Assembly: GCA_023846275.1 (NCBI GenBank)
Contig: JAIUJO010000292.1
Location: 531,260-595,259, forward strand
DNA length: 64,000 bases
Direction: 5' to 3'
From: Vanilla planifolia
Taxonomy: Eukaryota; Streptophyta; Magnoliopsida; Asparagales; Orchidaceae
Of the stretch, positions 13,641 through 26,850 are shown piece by piece. Both the position numbers and the translations under genes were made by a program. The notes beneath the pieces are model-generated. The model was not told where the DNA came from. It was given only the letters and a program-made list of their open reading frames with translations, and did no database searches. Positions within the stretch are counted from its first letter, which is position 1. Every line of letters begins with the position of its first letter.

Positions 13641-16079
13641 ATTCTGGTTAGGAATGGCTCAGAGCTTCATTGAGTTTAGTGCAATTCCAATTAATGTGTT
13701 TGTGAGCTAATAGATGATACTCCTATGTCATCCATTTGCTTCAATATTTATTTCCTAAATTCACCAAACTATCCATTTTTAATTTCATATTATCTTTTGA
13801 TAAAAACCTAGCTTTATCTCATGTTTCATTCTCATGCATTAAATGATTTATTCCATGTTCAAAAATGACATCAGATTGATCTTATAATTCTTATTAAATG
13901 GTTTGATGTTCATCTTATAGAAAGTGAATTTGGTCATCAACTTTGTTGATTCTTTTGGATTTAGCTCCTTAATGATCGATTACGCTTTAGATTGAATATT
14001 AGATTTTTGATATTGTTGTTTAATGGGCCTTTAAGGAATCTCCATCTTGGGATTTGACCATTATCTTTTATTTGTAGCCAACTGAGTAGTTCATCACCAA
14101 TAACGCACTAGTATAGATAGCTAATTATATGATCAAAAGGACCATCAAATAGAGATTCTTTTAACAATTTTTATTTACAAAAATTCATTTTGCATTAATT
14201 CCTTTATAAAACATTTTTTTGGACAAAATCATGAATTTTTGTTGTTGTAATGTATTGATGAATATGAATATCTTTCAGCTTAAAATTAAATATTTGCATG
14301 TATAAAAATTCAAGTCCTCTCTAAGCACCTTACCGCTAAAGCTTTTCGCTATTGTTGGAATTTAAATGTTTCATCTCAATATAGGAAGTAGTCTTGTATA
14401 CAATTCTATCAATGCCTAAAATGAATAGGAAGTGCATGCTTGAAATAAGGTCCATGAGTAGTTCTTGCTCAATATCTAATAAAAGTGATTTATTCGTTAC
14501 ATAAGTACTCAAAAGAACAAAAAATGCCTTAAAGACAAACTTATCGTGCCCTTTGGGCTCTAAGTAATCTTCCACAGCCTTGAGTTTAATCATTCATATG
14601 ACTTTTCTATGCTCTACTTAAGCAACATTTAACACCATAAGATAAGAATAATCACTTATAAGTTTCTAGTTTGCAAAATAAAAAATCATGCATTACGTAT
14701 ACCATAAGATCACAAAAATAAGCTACTTAAAATGTTTGATGTGCTCCAAATCATATTTTGTCACTTAAGCGCATGGTGCAAAAAATTCCTACATTTTTAT
14801 GATACCATATCGAAATCTAAGAACGTATTCAAAAATAAAGTGATCCTTAATGGCATATGCTTCCTTAAAATATACATATAAAACTACTAGTACAAATGGC
14901 ACTCAAAAGAGGGCAACTGAAATTAGTGTGCAAAAAGTTTTTTTAAAAATCACACATCACATACCAATATTTTTTTAAATGTAATGAAAAATTCACAAAA
15001 GCTATAATAATAAATATATAGGAAATAACATGTAAATTGAAACGTGCATCAAAAAGTTTTTTCATTTTGGCTCTTACAAAATGAGCCAAAAACTATCAGC
15101 AAGTCAAATAGGCTCAGCTTACATATTCCTTTCACTTCTTATTCATAATTAGTGAACAAGCCATTGCATCACGTCCCATTTCTTTTTGATTGAGGCATAA
15201 CCTCCTTTCTTCAGGTACATTTGTGCTTCAATACTACTATCGTTATGAGATTTTAAAAAGGCTCAAACCAAATCTAAGGTAGGATGATATGATAAACCTC
15301 TTATTAGCTAATAAATTATTAAAAAATATTTATGTTCAAATAAGATATTTGAGTAAGAGCCAACACAAAGATTCTATTAAATCTAAATTGGAAATCATAG
15401 GACAACTGAACAAGCAAGAACATTTCTAAAAGCTAAAGACTTAAATTAACCTTTGGCGTAAGGGATCTTAACCTAAAAGAAAAGTAGTTCTAATAACCTA
15501 AACCCAAAATACTTTTGTTGGTGTAGTTGGGCAACAAGATTTGCCACTACAACTATGAGGAATTTCATGCAATTTCACCTTATTTCTCTTCCTTAAATTA
15601 TCCCATAAACATAAGCATATATTATATAAAATCTTAAAATTCTCTTAAATAAATTTAATAAAAAAATTTTGGGTTTATTATCATTAAACAAAGTACAATA
15701 ACTCTCCTTATGTGAGAAAAAGCTCAACTCCATGGATTCATATTAAAATCTCTAAAATTTTTTAACATCTAAAATTTAGCTGGTGAGGCTCTTTCTTAGT
15801 AATCAAAGTGTCATGAAAGACTTGATGGACCTATTAACCTACAAAAAATATTTGTTATACATGATTCAATGTTAAGATTGCATGATCATTTAAGACTGGC
15901 TTCACTTAATCTCAAGTTGTAAATGACTTTCAAAAAACTTTTAAGTTGTCAATGAGTATTTTCTAGTTATTTATATATCTTTAATTATTTAAACTAATTT
16001 ATTTAGTAATATATTTATGTAATAACAAAACTTGGTACATATAAGACTCAATCAACTAAGAAGTGTTAAATCATAGGAT
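13641..16079. other. Unassigned AT-rich stretch
   Basis: No gene or known element could be supported here. Short open stretches, such as the one on the minus strand at 14,336-14,593, carry no motif I recognise. The part near 15,500-16,080 may belong to the C-terminal side of the adjoining minus-strand Gypsy integrase, but I could not show this. Confidence 0.4.
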
Positions 16080-16680
16080 AAGAGTATAAAATAAATAGGA
16101 CTTTGATGTTGATTTTTAAGGACTCAAACCTATTATTCTATTAATTGAATCATTTTAAATGAAGTAAAATGCTATATGAGATTGTAGATTTCAATGTGTT
16201 CCACTACTAGGATACAAAAAAGATCATTTAAAATTTGATTTAGTACTGCTATTTGCCCCTCTATTTTTGGGATAAAAAGTCCATAAAAACTTAAGTTTTG
16301 ATTGCTTTAGCCATCAAAATAGTTTTCAAAAGTACCAAGTAAATATGATATCATGATCTAAAATAATTATTTTAGGTAAGCCATGTAGTTTAACTATTTC
16401 GTCAAGAAATCACTTCAAAATATGGGAGGTTTTTGATGTCTTATTGTAAGGTATAAAATGAGTCATTTTAGAAAATGTCTCTGTATGAATATAGAATCAT
16501 TATTTCTAATGATTTTGAAACTCCTAAGACTAAGTCATCTTACATGTTTCCATGGTGATTGTTCTATAAGTAATGGTGTGTGTGCACCTTGACTATAATT
16601 ACCTCATTTAGTTACGACACATCATCAACATTTAGAATCCATCCATGCAACATTTTTGGGTAACCTTGGGTAATGAAATA
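16080..16680 (-). pseudogene. Ty3/Gypsy integrase fragment
   Basis: Minus-strand reading gives motifs of the retroviral-type integrase core of plant Ty3/Gypsy elements. In order: a HTPLL/SPW stretch (family: YTPLP...PWEDISMDF) near 16,580-16,540, KMTHFIPYNKTSK near 16,475-16,437, KLHGLPKIIILDHD near 16,400-16,350, and a degraded DGQTE-like segment near 16,260-16,240. The DHD in place of SDRD keeps the second catalytic aspartate. Stops and frameshifts are present. It lies between block A1 and LINE copy 2. No LTRs were recognised nearby, so this is a fragment. Confidence 0.75.
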
Positions 16681-16899
16681 AATCAATAACACATCTTATT
16701 ATTTTGGCTGCCAAAAATGTCTAGTGAGAACTCCAATATGTATTTGTTAGACAAGAAAATTGTTAAGAGATGTGTGGAGCATGTAAAGTTGAGATACACA
16801 AAACAAAAACAATCTTTCAAATAATAATCATAAAAAACTATATTGGATAACAGTACTGACTTCATGATATGTAAGACCTAGACATAGGCAATCACTATA

Positions 16900-19540
16900 A
16901 AAATTCTTGATGCATGTGACCATAATTCCACCATTATTGAAGCATCATGTTGGATGCATTTCTTGCTAAACTTTAGAGCAAAGTGGCTTCATAAGTTTAT
17001 GGAACTAGAACACTCCATAAAAGCATGAATTTGAAAATCCTTATATGCACAGAAAGGGTATTTGTTTGTAAATTTCAATTTCAACTTTCTCAAGTAGTTA
17101 GCAAGTGGTAATTAATTATTTAGTTGCCTCCACATTAGTAAGTAATTTTTGGAAGGCTGGTAAGTACTCTACATTATTTTTTCTATCTTTTGAATAAAAG
17201 CATTAGTTATATGCTTATATCATGCTGAATTGATAATTAATACTTTCCATCCATCATTATTTGGTTCCATGTCTGAAAATAATGAGAATGATTTTACATT
17301 CCAAGTTAGGAGAATGCTCCATAACTATTTTTTTTTAAGTAATTACCACTTATGTTTCTTTCTTTGAGCTATAGACCTTCTAGCAAAACCTCGCATTACA
17401 TGCATCCTTAAAATATTTCAATTTCTTAACCACTAATCCATAGGTTTCCTAAGGGAACCTAATTTATTTCTAGTTGGCCATATTTTGCTTACTCAACTAA
17501 TCATTATTAGCCTATAGGAAACCATTTGTCACACTTTTGACTATGTTCATAATCTTGTTAAGAAGATAAGGTATCATTAGAGTATAAAGTGGTATTAATT
17601 AGAGAACATGACTAACCAATACTAAATCCCATTAATTGAAAGTTCTTGCCAAAATTATTAATCTAGTATTAGAAGTGAAGCACCTATTTCTTAGCTTTAT
17701 ATAATGTTCTTTCAAGTTAAGGGATTGGAAGATTGCATCATTTGAATCCCAAGAGTTCCTAGTTGATATTCTCAAACTTTTGTTTTGTGTTTTTAAATCA
17801 AATAAACAAGTCCTTTTGTACATTATTCTACAAACTTCATGTGCTCTCGAGCTTAGAGAAAAATAACTTGATAGTTTTAATGGACTATTTGTCACCTCTT
17901 CGAAAGAGGATATAGCCATCTACTAAGCACAAATGGGAGTTTTGTTGACAAGCTCCTTGGGGGCGTTGTGATTCTCTTTTCCTTGCATATGTAGAATGCT
18001 TAGCCCTCTTCCTAGCACTTCAACCACAATGTCGAAAAGACATGGGGATAAAGGTCCGCTTGGTTTAGCCAATGAGATAATTGGAAGGAATCATTTTTTC
18101 TAATTAATAATGACTAATAAATAACTTATATTATAAATACTCATCACTAGATTAATAAATTTACTATTGAAGTTAAACGTCTATAGTATGTGTTTAACAA
18201 AACCCTAAGATATATATACTACTGAATACTTTCTTAAAGTTTAGCTTGATAATAGTGTTATTACCTTATGACTTGTGATTTAAATCATTAAGTAGTTCTC
18301 ATGCAAGTAAGATATTTTTAGTGAATTACCCTTAGTAAAAGTTGAATGCTCCATCAAGATAATAGCGAGTACAAACACTGTGAGCTAGCTACTAAAAACA
18401 TAGTATTTTTTAGAAGCAGCTATAGAAACAAATTGTTCTAAAATCTTCAAAAGTTGTAGTACAATAAGTCTTTGGAAGGACAATTATATTAGTACTAGTG
18501 AATTCTTTAATTGATGGGCTACCAACAAGAAAAACAATGATAGCATAAAACATGTCATGTTGAAGTACGGTCAAACAATGCTTGCAAAGGAAACTATTAA
18601 ACCCATCCAATCCACGAGAACTTAAAGAATCCATCCAAAAAAAATTTGTTATATTTCCTCCTTGCTAGCATGCTGAATTAACATCATTGCACTATTTAGT
18701 AAGTCTAAGTATAACAAAGCAAAGCACCTATTTAGTAGGGACTAGTTAGAGTTGAAGCAATCCTTGACATATTTAGCAATTGAATGCTCTTTTGAGACCC
18801 AACTCCCACTTGAATCTTTAATTATTTATGCATTAAGATCCCTTTTCATATTATTAAAAATTGTGTGGAAGAAAATAATGCTTTAATCACCAACATTGTG
18901 TCACACAGTAAAGGTCATCTGGCTCTAATAAATCTCCTCTATTTTACCAACCATGATTAGCTGATCCAAAGCTCTGTTAATTCTAACCATGATAATCCTC
19001 TATAACTCATTGATTTTGTTTTCCTTCTTTATGGCATGTTATTCAAATAATTCAATATTATAAAATATATTACCAAATTAAGTTTTAGTTTATTCTTTAA
19101 AGGGATCTTTAATGCTTATTAGCTTGTAAGCTAAGGTCCTCATTCCTGACGAAGCAATTGGAAGACTCCAATTCTAAGCAACCATTAGATAGAATTCAAT
19201 GCCTTTAATCCAAGTTCCTTGTAATCTGAGTTGTTTAGTATTAGATTTAATTATTTATGGAGAAATGATCGATATGGGGAGTGGTTTGATAAGATATTGT
19301 TCATATGTTGAACCAATCATGATTCAATAGGTAATGTTGCCCTCAAAATAGTGAAAAGTTTGTATACTTTAATATTGTTCACTTGTCTGTCACATGCAAA
19401 GCCTTCCCACATTGCAATTAACTTTGTTTTGTTCATTTTGATCACATTATTAAGGCATCAAGACACAATAGAACTAACTACACCCTTGATGTTTAAAATG
19501 AAGAAGTTATTAGTTACAATATGTGATATTAGCATTATGA
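16900..19540 (-). pseudogene. LINE ORF2 relic (endonuclease and RT), copy 2
   Basis: Reading right to left on the minus strand: an endonuclease start near 19,520-19,400 (LNIKGVVSSI, then ...NKTKLIAMWEG); the pre-RT motif GLDGFNSFLCKHC at about 18,615-18,575; PKTYCTTTFEDFR at 18,480-18,435 (family: IPKT..xxxxDFRPISL); motif B as GPLSPCLFDIVVEVLGRGL at 18,060-18,000; and a degraded catalytic box LVDGYILF (family: FVDDxxLF) near 17,890. In that box the second aspartate is replaced by glycine. The gene is broken by stops and could not encode an active polymerase. The motif order is diagnostic for a non-LTR retrotransposon. Confidence 0.85.
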
Positions 19541-19889
19541 GACTCGTAAGGGCTTCTTTTGGTCTTTTTCTTGCAAATAAATTTTCTTACAATCCATTTT
19601 GTTGCTTTTCTTATCGACTTCTGTCTGGGAACCACTATAAAGCAATTATAGTCTATCTCAAAATGCTTAAGAGCCTTTGCTTTTTTCTTGGAGATCCATA
19701 ATAAGTCTTTTGAGAGATTGAATCTCCACTAGTTTTTTAAGCTACACATCCTTCTTTTGTTTAATCTTAGATTTAAATGTTTTACACTTTACAATTTCTC
19801 ATTGAAGTTGACCATAAAAATGAACAAATAGATGATTCATTATGAAATTAAGTTCTTTTATTAAGTTTTAATGGTCTATGATGCGGTGG

Positions 19890-20640
19890 GGGAGTTATTT
19901 CTTTCAATTATGGGGCCAAGAGAGTTTCAAACATGTTAAGATCCTATCATGCCCTTATCAATTTCAATACCCATACTTTGCCTCATTGATTTTCATTCAT
20001 TTTCCAACCTTTTGGCGTCCACATATATGACTAACAAATTTGGACATTTCACATTGCTTACTACTTAGGAAATTAGAATTTTCACATCTTTACCATTTTT
20101 TACAAGTAAGCGTGTATAATGTTTTTCTTCTTACATAAGACCATTAAGCAACCTTGTTTAAAATTACATAGATAGTATTCAAAAAAATTTTAAATACTTC
20201 ATTTTTTTCCAAAATCCATTATTGCTCCAAATGTTTCTACAAATTCTAATATTTGAATGAAGATCTTTAACAAGATTGACCAATACATAGGATAGAGTCC
20301 AATAAGGCCATATTAAGTTGATTTATGCCAAATCTACTTTTAAAGGGTTGGTGACTATTAACTTGATTGGGAATAAGTACTACTTGTTGACTAGATGGAT
20401 TGGAAGGTTCTCCATTAAGATCCACACTAGAGCATTAAAAAAGTTCAATATTGAGCTAGACAATAGAAAACATTTTAAGTTTCTCATTTGAAAGACTGTG
20501 ATTTAAATAATATTGCACATCTAGTACTAAATGTTGTACAATTCTAGTGACAATCTTAAGAGCACAAGTCTACCCCATCATGGCTGATCCAAAGTGGCCG
20601 ATTTTTTTGAGTTGCTAGTCTTACCAATTCTATATTAGTA
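19890..20640 (-). pseudogene. LINE ORF1 relic (partial), copy 2
   Basis: Aligns by eye with the DUF4283-type ORF1 at 31,000-31,750: compare 19,925-20,100 with 31,040-31,215, and 20,290-20,400 with 31,410-31,520. The N-terminal ATPFKLTLIG region is missing because the homology stops near 20,640. No usable frame remains. Confidence 0.6.
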
Positions 20641-20659
20641 AAGATATTTTTGATGATAG

Positions 20660-22930
20660 ATGACTATTCCACCAAAGGAATTCATTCACTAAACTTTCTA
20701 CTATATTAGTAATATTATTTGAAGGATAGAACATCATTAGAGTATAGAGTGGAATAAGTTAGGGTGCATGGCTAATAATCAAAACTATTATTAAGAGTAA
20801 TTTCTTAGTCTATCCAATTATCTTAATACATGCTTTGTTAACATGGTTTTGTAAGTGAAAAACCTAATTCTTAACTTTGGGCAAGGTGCTTTCAAGTAAA
20901 GGGCTTGGATGGTAGTATCTTTTATCTTAAGAGCTTCTTCATGTTCTTCTCTTACTTTTGTTTCATTGATTTACTCTCAATAGATAAAATCTTTTGTACA
21001 ATAATTTTCAAATGTCATGTATCTTGAGAAGAGTATAAAATCCAACAGTTAGGTCCACATAGGAACCTAGTTTATAACCTCTCGAAGTCTCATATTGCTG
21101 CACTACACCTTATGTACGTAGATTGCTTAAATCTCTTCTTAGTGCTTTAGTTACAGAAAGGAAAAGAAATAAGGATAGATGGTTACCTCGCTTTAGCTAT
21201 GCGATGATTAGGAGGGCCATTGTCTCTAAAATTAATAACTAGTAGTCATTTTTAATTATAGATACATATGACTAGATTAATAAATTAACCATTAAAGTTA
21301 AGCATGCATAGTACTTTTTAAGAAAATTGTGTGATATACATTTGAATGCTTTCCAAAAGTATATTTTGATAATAGAGTTATTAAATTTGACCTTGCAATT
21401 TAAAGCATCAAAGTAGTTCATGTGTAATGAAGATATTTTTAGTGAATTCCCCTTTGTAAAATTTGATGGCTCTATTAAGATGATTGTGTGGACAAGAGGG
21501 ATTGTAGGATAACGACCAACAAATTAAATTTTTTTCAATGAAACTATAAGTTCAAAATAGCCCAAAGTCTTTAATAGATGTAGTGCAATAAGTTCTTGGA
21601 AGGAAGATTGTATTAGCACCAATGAATTTTCTAAGTAATAAGTTCCCAACTAGAGACTCATTGATAGCTTCATAATTTTCTTCTTGATAAACAATGCTTG
21701 TAAAAGAAATTATTAAACCCATCCAATTTAAAAGCACTAGAAAAATCCATCAAAAAAAATATTATTTTTATATTTCTCTCATAGAAATAAGCTAAATTAG
21801 CATCTTATTAAATTTTAGTGAGTCTAAGGATAATAAAGCAAAGATGTTCCCATTTTGCTAGTTAGGATCAATGGAGAAGTGAGAGATGAAGCAACCCACA
21901 ACATATTTGGAAATTAAGTCCTCCTCTGAGACTCAACTCCCACTTGCATCTTTAATTCATTATATATTAAGTTTACTTTGCCTATTTTTTTCCATTATGT
22001 GGAAGAACGTTTTTCTTTTATTGCCTTCCTTGAGCCACATAGTACTTTTATTCAAGTGTTTAATAAATCTCCATTATTTTAGTACCCATGAAAAACTTAT
22101 CCTAAATTTGGTCAATTCAAAACTTTATCATTCTTTTATAGTGTTAAGGTTTTTTTCTTTCTCCAAAAGTGACTCTTCAACTTCTTCAATCAACTAGATT
22201 ATATTACAAAATTTAGCCTTCTTCATGGTCAGTTTTATGTCTCCTCATTTTGTAAGCTAGGGCCCTCATTCCTAAATCAACAATTAAAAGACTCTAGTTT
22301 TGAGCAAACACAAGATAGAAGTCTTTGCTTTCAATCAATATGCTTTGGAATTTTAAATGACTTTGAATAGATCTATTTTTTAGAGGAAGGATAAAAAAGG
22401 GAGTGGTCCAATAGGATCTAGTTCATATGTTAAACTACTATATTGGAATTATTTTGAGCTAATCATGATTCATTAGGGTTCTATCCAAAAGAGTGATATT
22501 TAAATTCTTGAATATTAGTAATGACATAAATTCTCCCTACCATCCAAGGTGGACAATTAGCCTCCATCATCAATGTTAAATCACACCAAAGATCTCCTCT
22601 ATTAATGAAATAGTTCTTGGCATACACAAATGGTGACACTGCATTTATGTATTATGCTTTATAACCATGTGGAGACATTGTCTTTAATTTTCATTATTTG
22701 TCCTTGTAAGTCATACAACTAAAAATCCCATACTTCATTAGAGATGTTCTCACAATACTAAAACTTTAGCTCCTTTGAATGATGTCCATTAGTTTGTAAC
22801 TTCAAGAGGTTCCAAAAATGAAGTCAACTTAATTTTATGAAATTTGATCAAGTTCATAAGGCATGAATCTTTTGTAGAATTAACTACATTATTAATGTTC
22901 AAAGTTAGATATTATTCATTATAGTCTATA
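20660..22930 (-). pseudogene. LINE ORF2 relic (endonuclease and RT), copy 3
   Basis: Minus-strand peptides repeat the copy 2 pattern: an endonuclease start near 22,910-22,880 (LNINNVVNSTK), the LNWMGLI equivalent of GLDGF near 21,735, LPRTYCTTSIKDF near 21,590-21,550, and a NHLSLFLFLSVTKALRR equivalent of motif B near 21,190-21,140. All are broken by stops and frameshifts. The RT C-terminus and RNase H are absent because the copy begins at about 20,660. Confidence 0.72.
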
Positions 22931-23150
22931 GTGTTAGTATTTTGAGCTGTCTAAAGTCTTTTTTAGGCCATTTTAAGGAAAATGAGTTTTTTGCATTCAA
23001 TTTAGTAGCTTTTCATCTTGATATATGGCTAATAGCCACTATAATGCCAACTTGGTCCATCTAAAAAAGGTTAAGTGCCTTTGGTTTTTCCTAGAGATCC
23101 TCACTAAAGCTTTTAAGTAATTGAATTTTTATTTGTTACAAGTTATCGTG
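20660..23150 (-). mobile_element. LINE (L1-type) copy 3, left part
   Basis: Minus-strand L1 relic following copy 2 in the same orientation. It starts at a point equivalent to about 1,920 in copy 1 and carries the ORF2 region. It is cut at about 23,150 by a Ty3/Gypsy insertion and resumes at about 30,935. The resumption is supported by alignment: the bases after 30,945 continue the same stretch seen in copy 2 at about 19,828-19,870 and in copy 1 at about 4,445-4,500. Confidence 0.75.
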
Positions 23151-23239
23151 CCTCATCTACATGCACATTGTGCATCATGGCTTGTGAAATCCATGCGCAT
23201 TCTATTAAGGGATCGGATGACACATAATCTACAACTTGT

Positions 23240-24240
23240 GTGCTTTGGGTCAATGGTCAAATGTGTCTATATAAGGAGGTAAGAAAGATGAATGAAAGAT
23301 GGCGAAGTTCTAGGAGGGAGCAATCTTCTTATGCATGCACAAGTTACTTCATCAATAGAATAAATAGAAGTATTAGTAGGGATGGTGTTAAAAATTCGAT
23401 ATACTCCATCATAAATTTGAAAGAAAAATTGCCATGCAAAGAAAATGTTTTTAAATCATAGGAAACCTAGGGGTACATTTGTGGATGCCATCATTACTAT
23501 TCCTATTGAATTCATGAGAATCGATAATGTCAATTCAAGTTAGAGATACCTTATTAATGATGGTACTGTGGATGCAAAAATATTAGATGCCTAATTAAAT
23601 TAAATTGAGACCTATTTCTCCTTGTACAATTACTCTTCATTTGACAAAGTAGTATATATGCTTGATTTAAAATGTTGAGCCATGCATTGGCCCAGTTGAA
23701 TGTAAATTTCGGAACTCATTCAGATATAGAGCTAATATGGAGTCTAATTGAGAAATTAATTTCAAAAAACTTTTATCCCATAGTTTACGTATGAAAGGTA
23801 GTGGAAGTAGCTCTATCTTTAATATTGACAAGTGCAAATAATCTAAGATTACACCATTAAACTTCAAAGACAAGCTATAGTATTAAGGATATCTATTACA
23901 AAGATATAGACTTCATCTATGTACTTCTAAGGATTTTATTATCCTATTGCTACATAACTAACCTTTATCCCTATATAATCTTTTGTATAAGCAAGTAGAT
24001 TTACAATGGCCATTCATATAATAGCCATTGAGAAGAAGAGACAAAATATGGAACCAAAGACATAGGATTTCACACTTCGGGAGGATTAACATTAATATAA
24101 TGAACTCACAATGGAGAAGACATAACTATCCAATAAAGTGGATGACAGCCACAATAATAGCAACACCATTTACAAGTGAGAGTCACAAAAATTGTACCCA
24201 CTACGAAAAGCAAGGTACCATATGAGAAAAATGTTGTATC
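23240..24240 (+). pseudogene. Gypsy gag relic with degraded zinc knuckle
   Basis: Near 24,185-24,235 the translation CTHYEKQGTI(stop)EKC resembles the CCHC zinc knuckle (CxxCxxxxHxxxxC) followed by a hydrophobic stretch as in plant Gypsy gag proteins. The second cysteine has become tyrosine and the histidine is lost. An opening frame at 23,240-23,461 may be part of gag. The protease region expected after this could not be recognised with confidence. Confidence 0.5.
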
Positions 24241-25074
24241 TTTTACACTAATCTTTCCTTAGACACGTTTAAGAAAAATAATGAAAAAATACTTTGTTGC
24301 AACTAAAATTCAGATATTTCTTAATGCTTGACAATAAAAAGATAATACTATTTTTTTGGTAGGGCCAACAAAACTTATAATTAATGAAATTATAATGGAA
24401 AGAGTGGAACACATTTCAACCTATATTCATGTAGATGAGTTGGACAATCTTAATACAAACACAAGAAGTTAGAAAAACTTGATCTTTAAAAGCACTTTCG
24501 AGAAGCTTCGCTTAGAAAGTTGTACCTCTCCCAACCCTATTCTCATAGGTTGAGTCAAAAATCCTCTAAAGCAAGAGTTTATAGATAATAAAAGGTAAAA
24601 TTTAAAATCACTAAAGAATATATTCATTAAGTTGTTGATGGGACAATTTCATTCGATATTTGCTTTATCATATTTAGCTAGTAATACTTGTGAGTCAAGA
24701 TGATATATACTATAGATAAGCCCAATAGCATTGATTCACAAAGGTTGGATAAAAATTTAATATAATATCTAACAAAAGAAAGTTAATAGTAGTTATTATT
24801 ACTACTAGCCAAGCAAAGAGATTAGAAAATAAAAATATGAACTGTGTTATAGTTAATTAGACCCGAGAAGCTAAATATTGGTTCCCAAAAATATAGTAAT
24901 CTACATAAACAACTTAAGAAGATACTAATAGAATCTTATACACTATTTACTAAACTCAAGTGCAATTGCCAAATTATGTTGTGAAGCATCAGATAATTTT
25001 TATCAAATCAACACTCATAAACATAGATTATGTATCACAACATAGTAGTAAAAAATTAAGTGATTAATATGCAA

Positions 25075-26170
25075 GTCATAGAGTTATTGAAGAATGGTGT
25101 ACTCATACCTACTAATTCACCATTTGGCTCTAGAGTTGAATTAGTGCAAAAAGGATAGAAGTTGGCAACTGTGTGCGGATGGTCGAGCTCTTAACAAAAT
25201 GACATGTACGAAGAGGTATCCACTATGAAGAATTAATGATCTATTAGAGCACTAAAGCATGCACGAGAATTCACAAAATTAGATTTCTAAGCAAGGTATC
25301 CTCAAGTACATATTATAGAAGGAGAAATTTTGAAACGAAACCTTTAAAACTCTACAAAGACTGCATGAGTGGCTAGTAATGGTGTCTAGGTTGTTCAATG
25401 TCATGTCAGAAATGAATGTTCTTCTTTTCCCTTATATGATTATATGCAAGTATACCTTGATAAAATTCTCATTTATAGTGGTACACATGAAGGACATATA
25501 AAAAATTTATGGAAGGTGTTCGATATATTACAATCTCATCATTTATAGTTGACTGGGAAGATGTGGGAGTATGCAAGGGAAACCATTTTATATTTGGGAT
25601 ATTAAGTTAGAAAGGGTGGAATAAACATTGATGAGGAGAAGATTAATGCAATTGAGAAATGTTCTACACCTCATGATACTACTAATGTCAGAGGTTTTCA
25701 TAGAGCTTGTTAATACCTAAGAAAATTCATCAAAGGATTCTTGGAAAGACTAGCACCATTTCATGCACTAGCTTGTTGACATTTAAAATTTGAGAGGATA
25801 AAAATACATCAGTAGACTTTTTGATAATTAAAAGTGGTAATTTGTGAAGCACCATTTCTAGCTCTACCAATCTAAAATATCCATTTGAGATACAAGTAGA
25901 TGCATCAGGGTGAATTATAAATGTAGTTTTAATGGAATAAGACAAGCACTGGCACACTTTTTTTAATGACTACTAGGAGAATAAAAAATCTAATTAATGA
26001 TAAAGAGCTAATTTTTTTACATCAACCTATAAAACAATAAAGGCCATACACCATTATCAAAATAACTCGTAGCACTCTGATCATTAGCCACTCCAACATT
26101 TGTAGACTCATTCAAAGCTAAAACTTGTAGACACTTCAAGTGGTCATCATGGCTATAATAATTAAGCCTG
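25075..26170 (+). pseudogene. Gypsy reverse transcriptase-RNase H relic
   Basis: Plus-strand motifs in family order: LLKNGVLIPTNSPFGS near 25,085-25,130; FTKLDF(stop)ARYPQVHI near 25,270-25,315 (family: FTKLDLRSGYHQIRI); the catalytic box YLDKILIYS at 25,453-25,480 (family: YxDDILIYS); KINAIEKCSTP near 25,645-25,675; LRKFIKGF near 25,720-25,742; LALP and VDASG near 25,857-25,910, marking the RNase H start. The second catalytic aspartate of the YxDD box is now lysine, and stops are common. It makes cDNA in living relatives; this copy cannot. Confidence 0.85.
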
Positions 26171-26399
26171 ATTATTAAATATGAGAAAGGCACCTTGAAC
26201 AAACTTGTAAAGATACTTTCTTGACCTCCTCAATCTTACAATGTTTAACAACTATTATGGAAATATAACTTGTAAAATTTAAGAAGTTGGTCATAAAATA
26301 TAAAGTCAACCCAAGTTTTGCAAAATTTATCAAGAGAAAAAATGAGGTAAATACTCAAAGTATTTTATCAAAAATAAAGTTGTGTACATCAAGATGGTG

Positions 26400-26850
26400 A
26401 TAATAAATGTTGCATGAGTGTAGCTCAAATTGCCAAGGCCTTGAGACACATTGGAGTTTCAAAGACCACTCTTAATTTTCAAAGGTATGCTTATTGACCC
26501 CACTTGAATTTAGATGTTAAGATATTTATTGATAGGTGAATGTTTTTTGTTGCATCAAAACCATCTGATAAAATATAAGAACAACATATACTACTACAAA
26601 TACTGACAAGTCATTGGAATAAAATCTTAATAGATTTTATCAATGGTCTATCAATGACTTCATAAGAACATAACTACCAATTTGTAATCGTAAATAGAAT
26701 TTCAAAGATGGATAGAGTACTGTCATACAAATAAGGGATTACAAGTGAACAAGTAATTGTCATTTTCTTCTAAAAACTATGGGTACCATTGATGGTCAAA
26801 TTAATATCATATTGTATGCTTGATTAAGATATAATTTTTGCTTTTTAAGA
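26400..26850 (+). pseudogene. Gypsy integrase, N-terminal and core part
   Basis: Plus-strand peptides: DVKIFIDR followed by a degraded zinc-binding segment near 26,515-26,560; WNKILIDFINGLSMTS near 26,615-26,660 (family: WEDISMDFIxGLP) containing the first catalytic aspartate; VIVNRISKMDR near 26,685-26,720 (family: VVVDRFSKMAHF); and a short downstream match near 26,735-26,800. The reading is then lost. The missing middle of integrase should follow, but the next recognisable part appears only at about 29,525, beyond the GAA array. Confidence 0.78.

Larger units (their letters stand above)
16900..20640 (-). mobile_element. LINE (L1-type) copy 2, decayed and truncated
   Basis: Minus-strand L1 relic that aligns by eye with 1,325-5,060 over its whole length. 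It includes most of ORF2 and part of ORF1. The RNase H end present in copy 1 is not seen, and the N-terminus of ORF1 is missing: at about 20,640-20,670 the sequence switches to a second LINE copy starting at an internal position (equivalent to about 1,920 in copy 1). This copy has the clearest reverse-transcriptase motifs in the window. Confidence 0.78.

Noticed and set aside
14790..14815. TGATACCAT as the reverse complement of a primer-binding site
   Set aside because: Only eight bases match, no LTR edge adjoins it, and the nearby minus-strand Gypsy integrase would need its primer site on the other side.
19351..19701. 116-codon plus-strand frame
   Set aside because: It is the opposite strand of the LINE copy 2 endonuclease start, where the minus strand shows the family motif.
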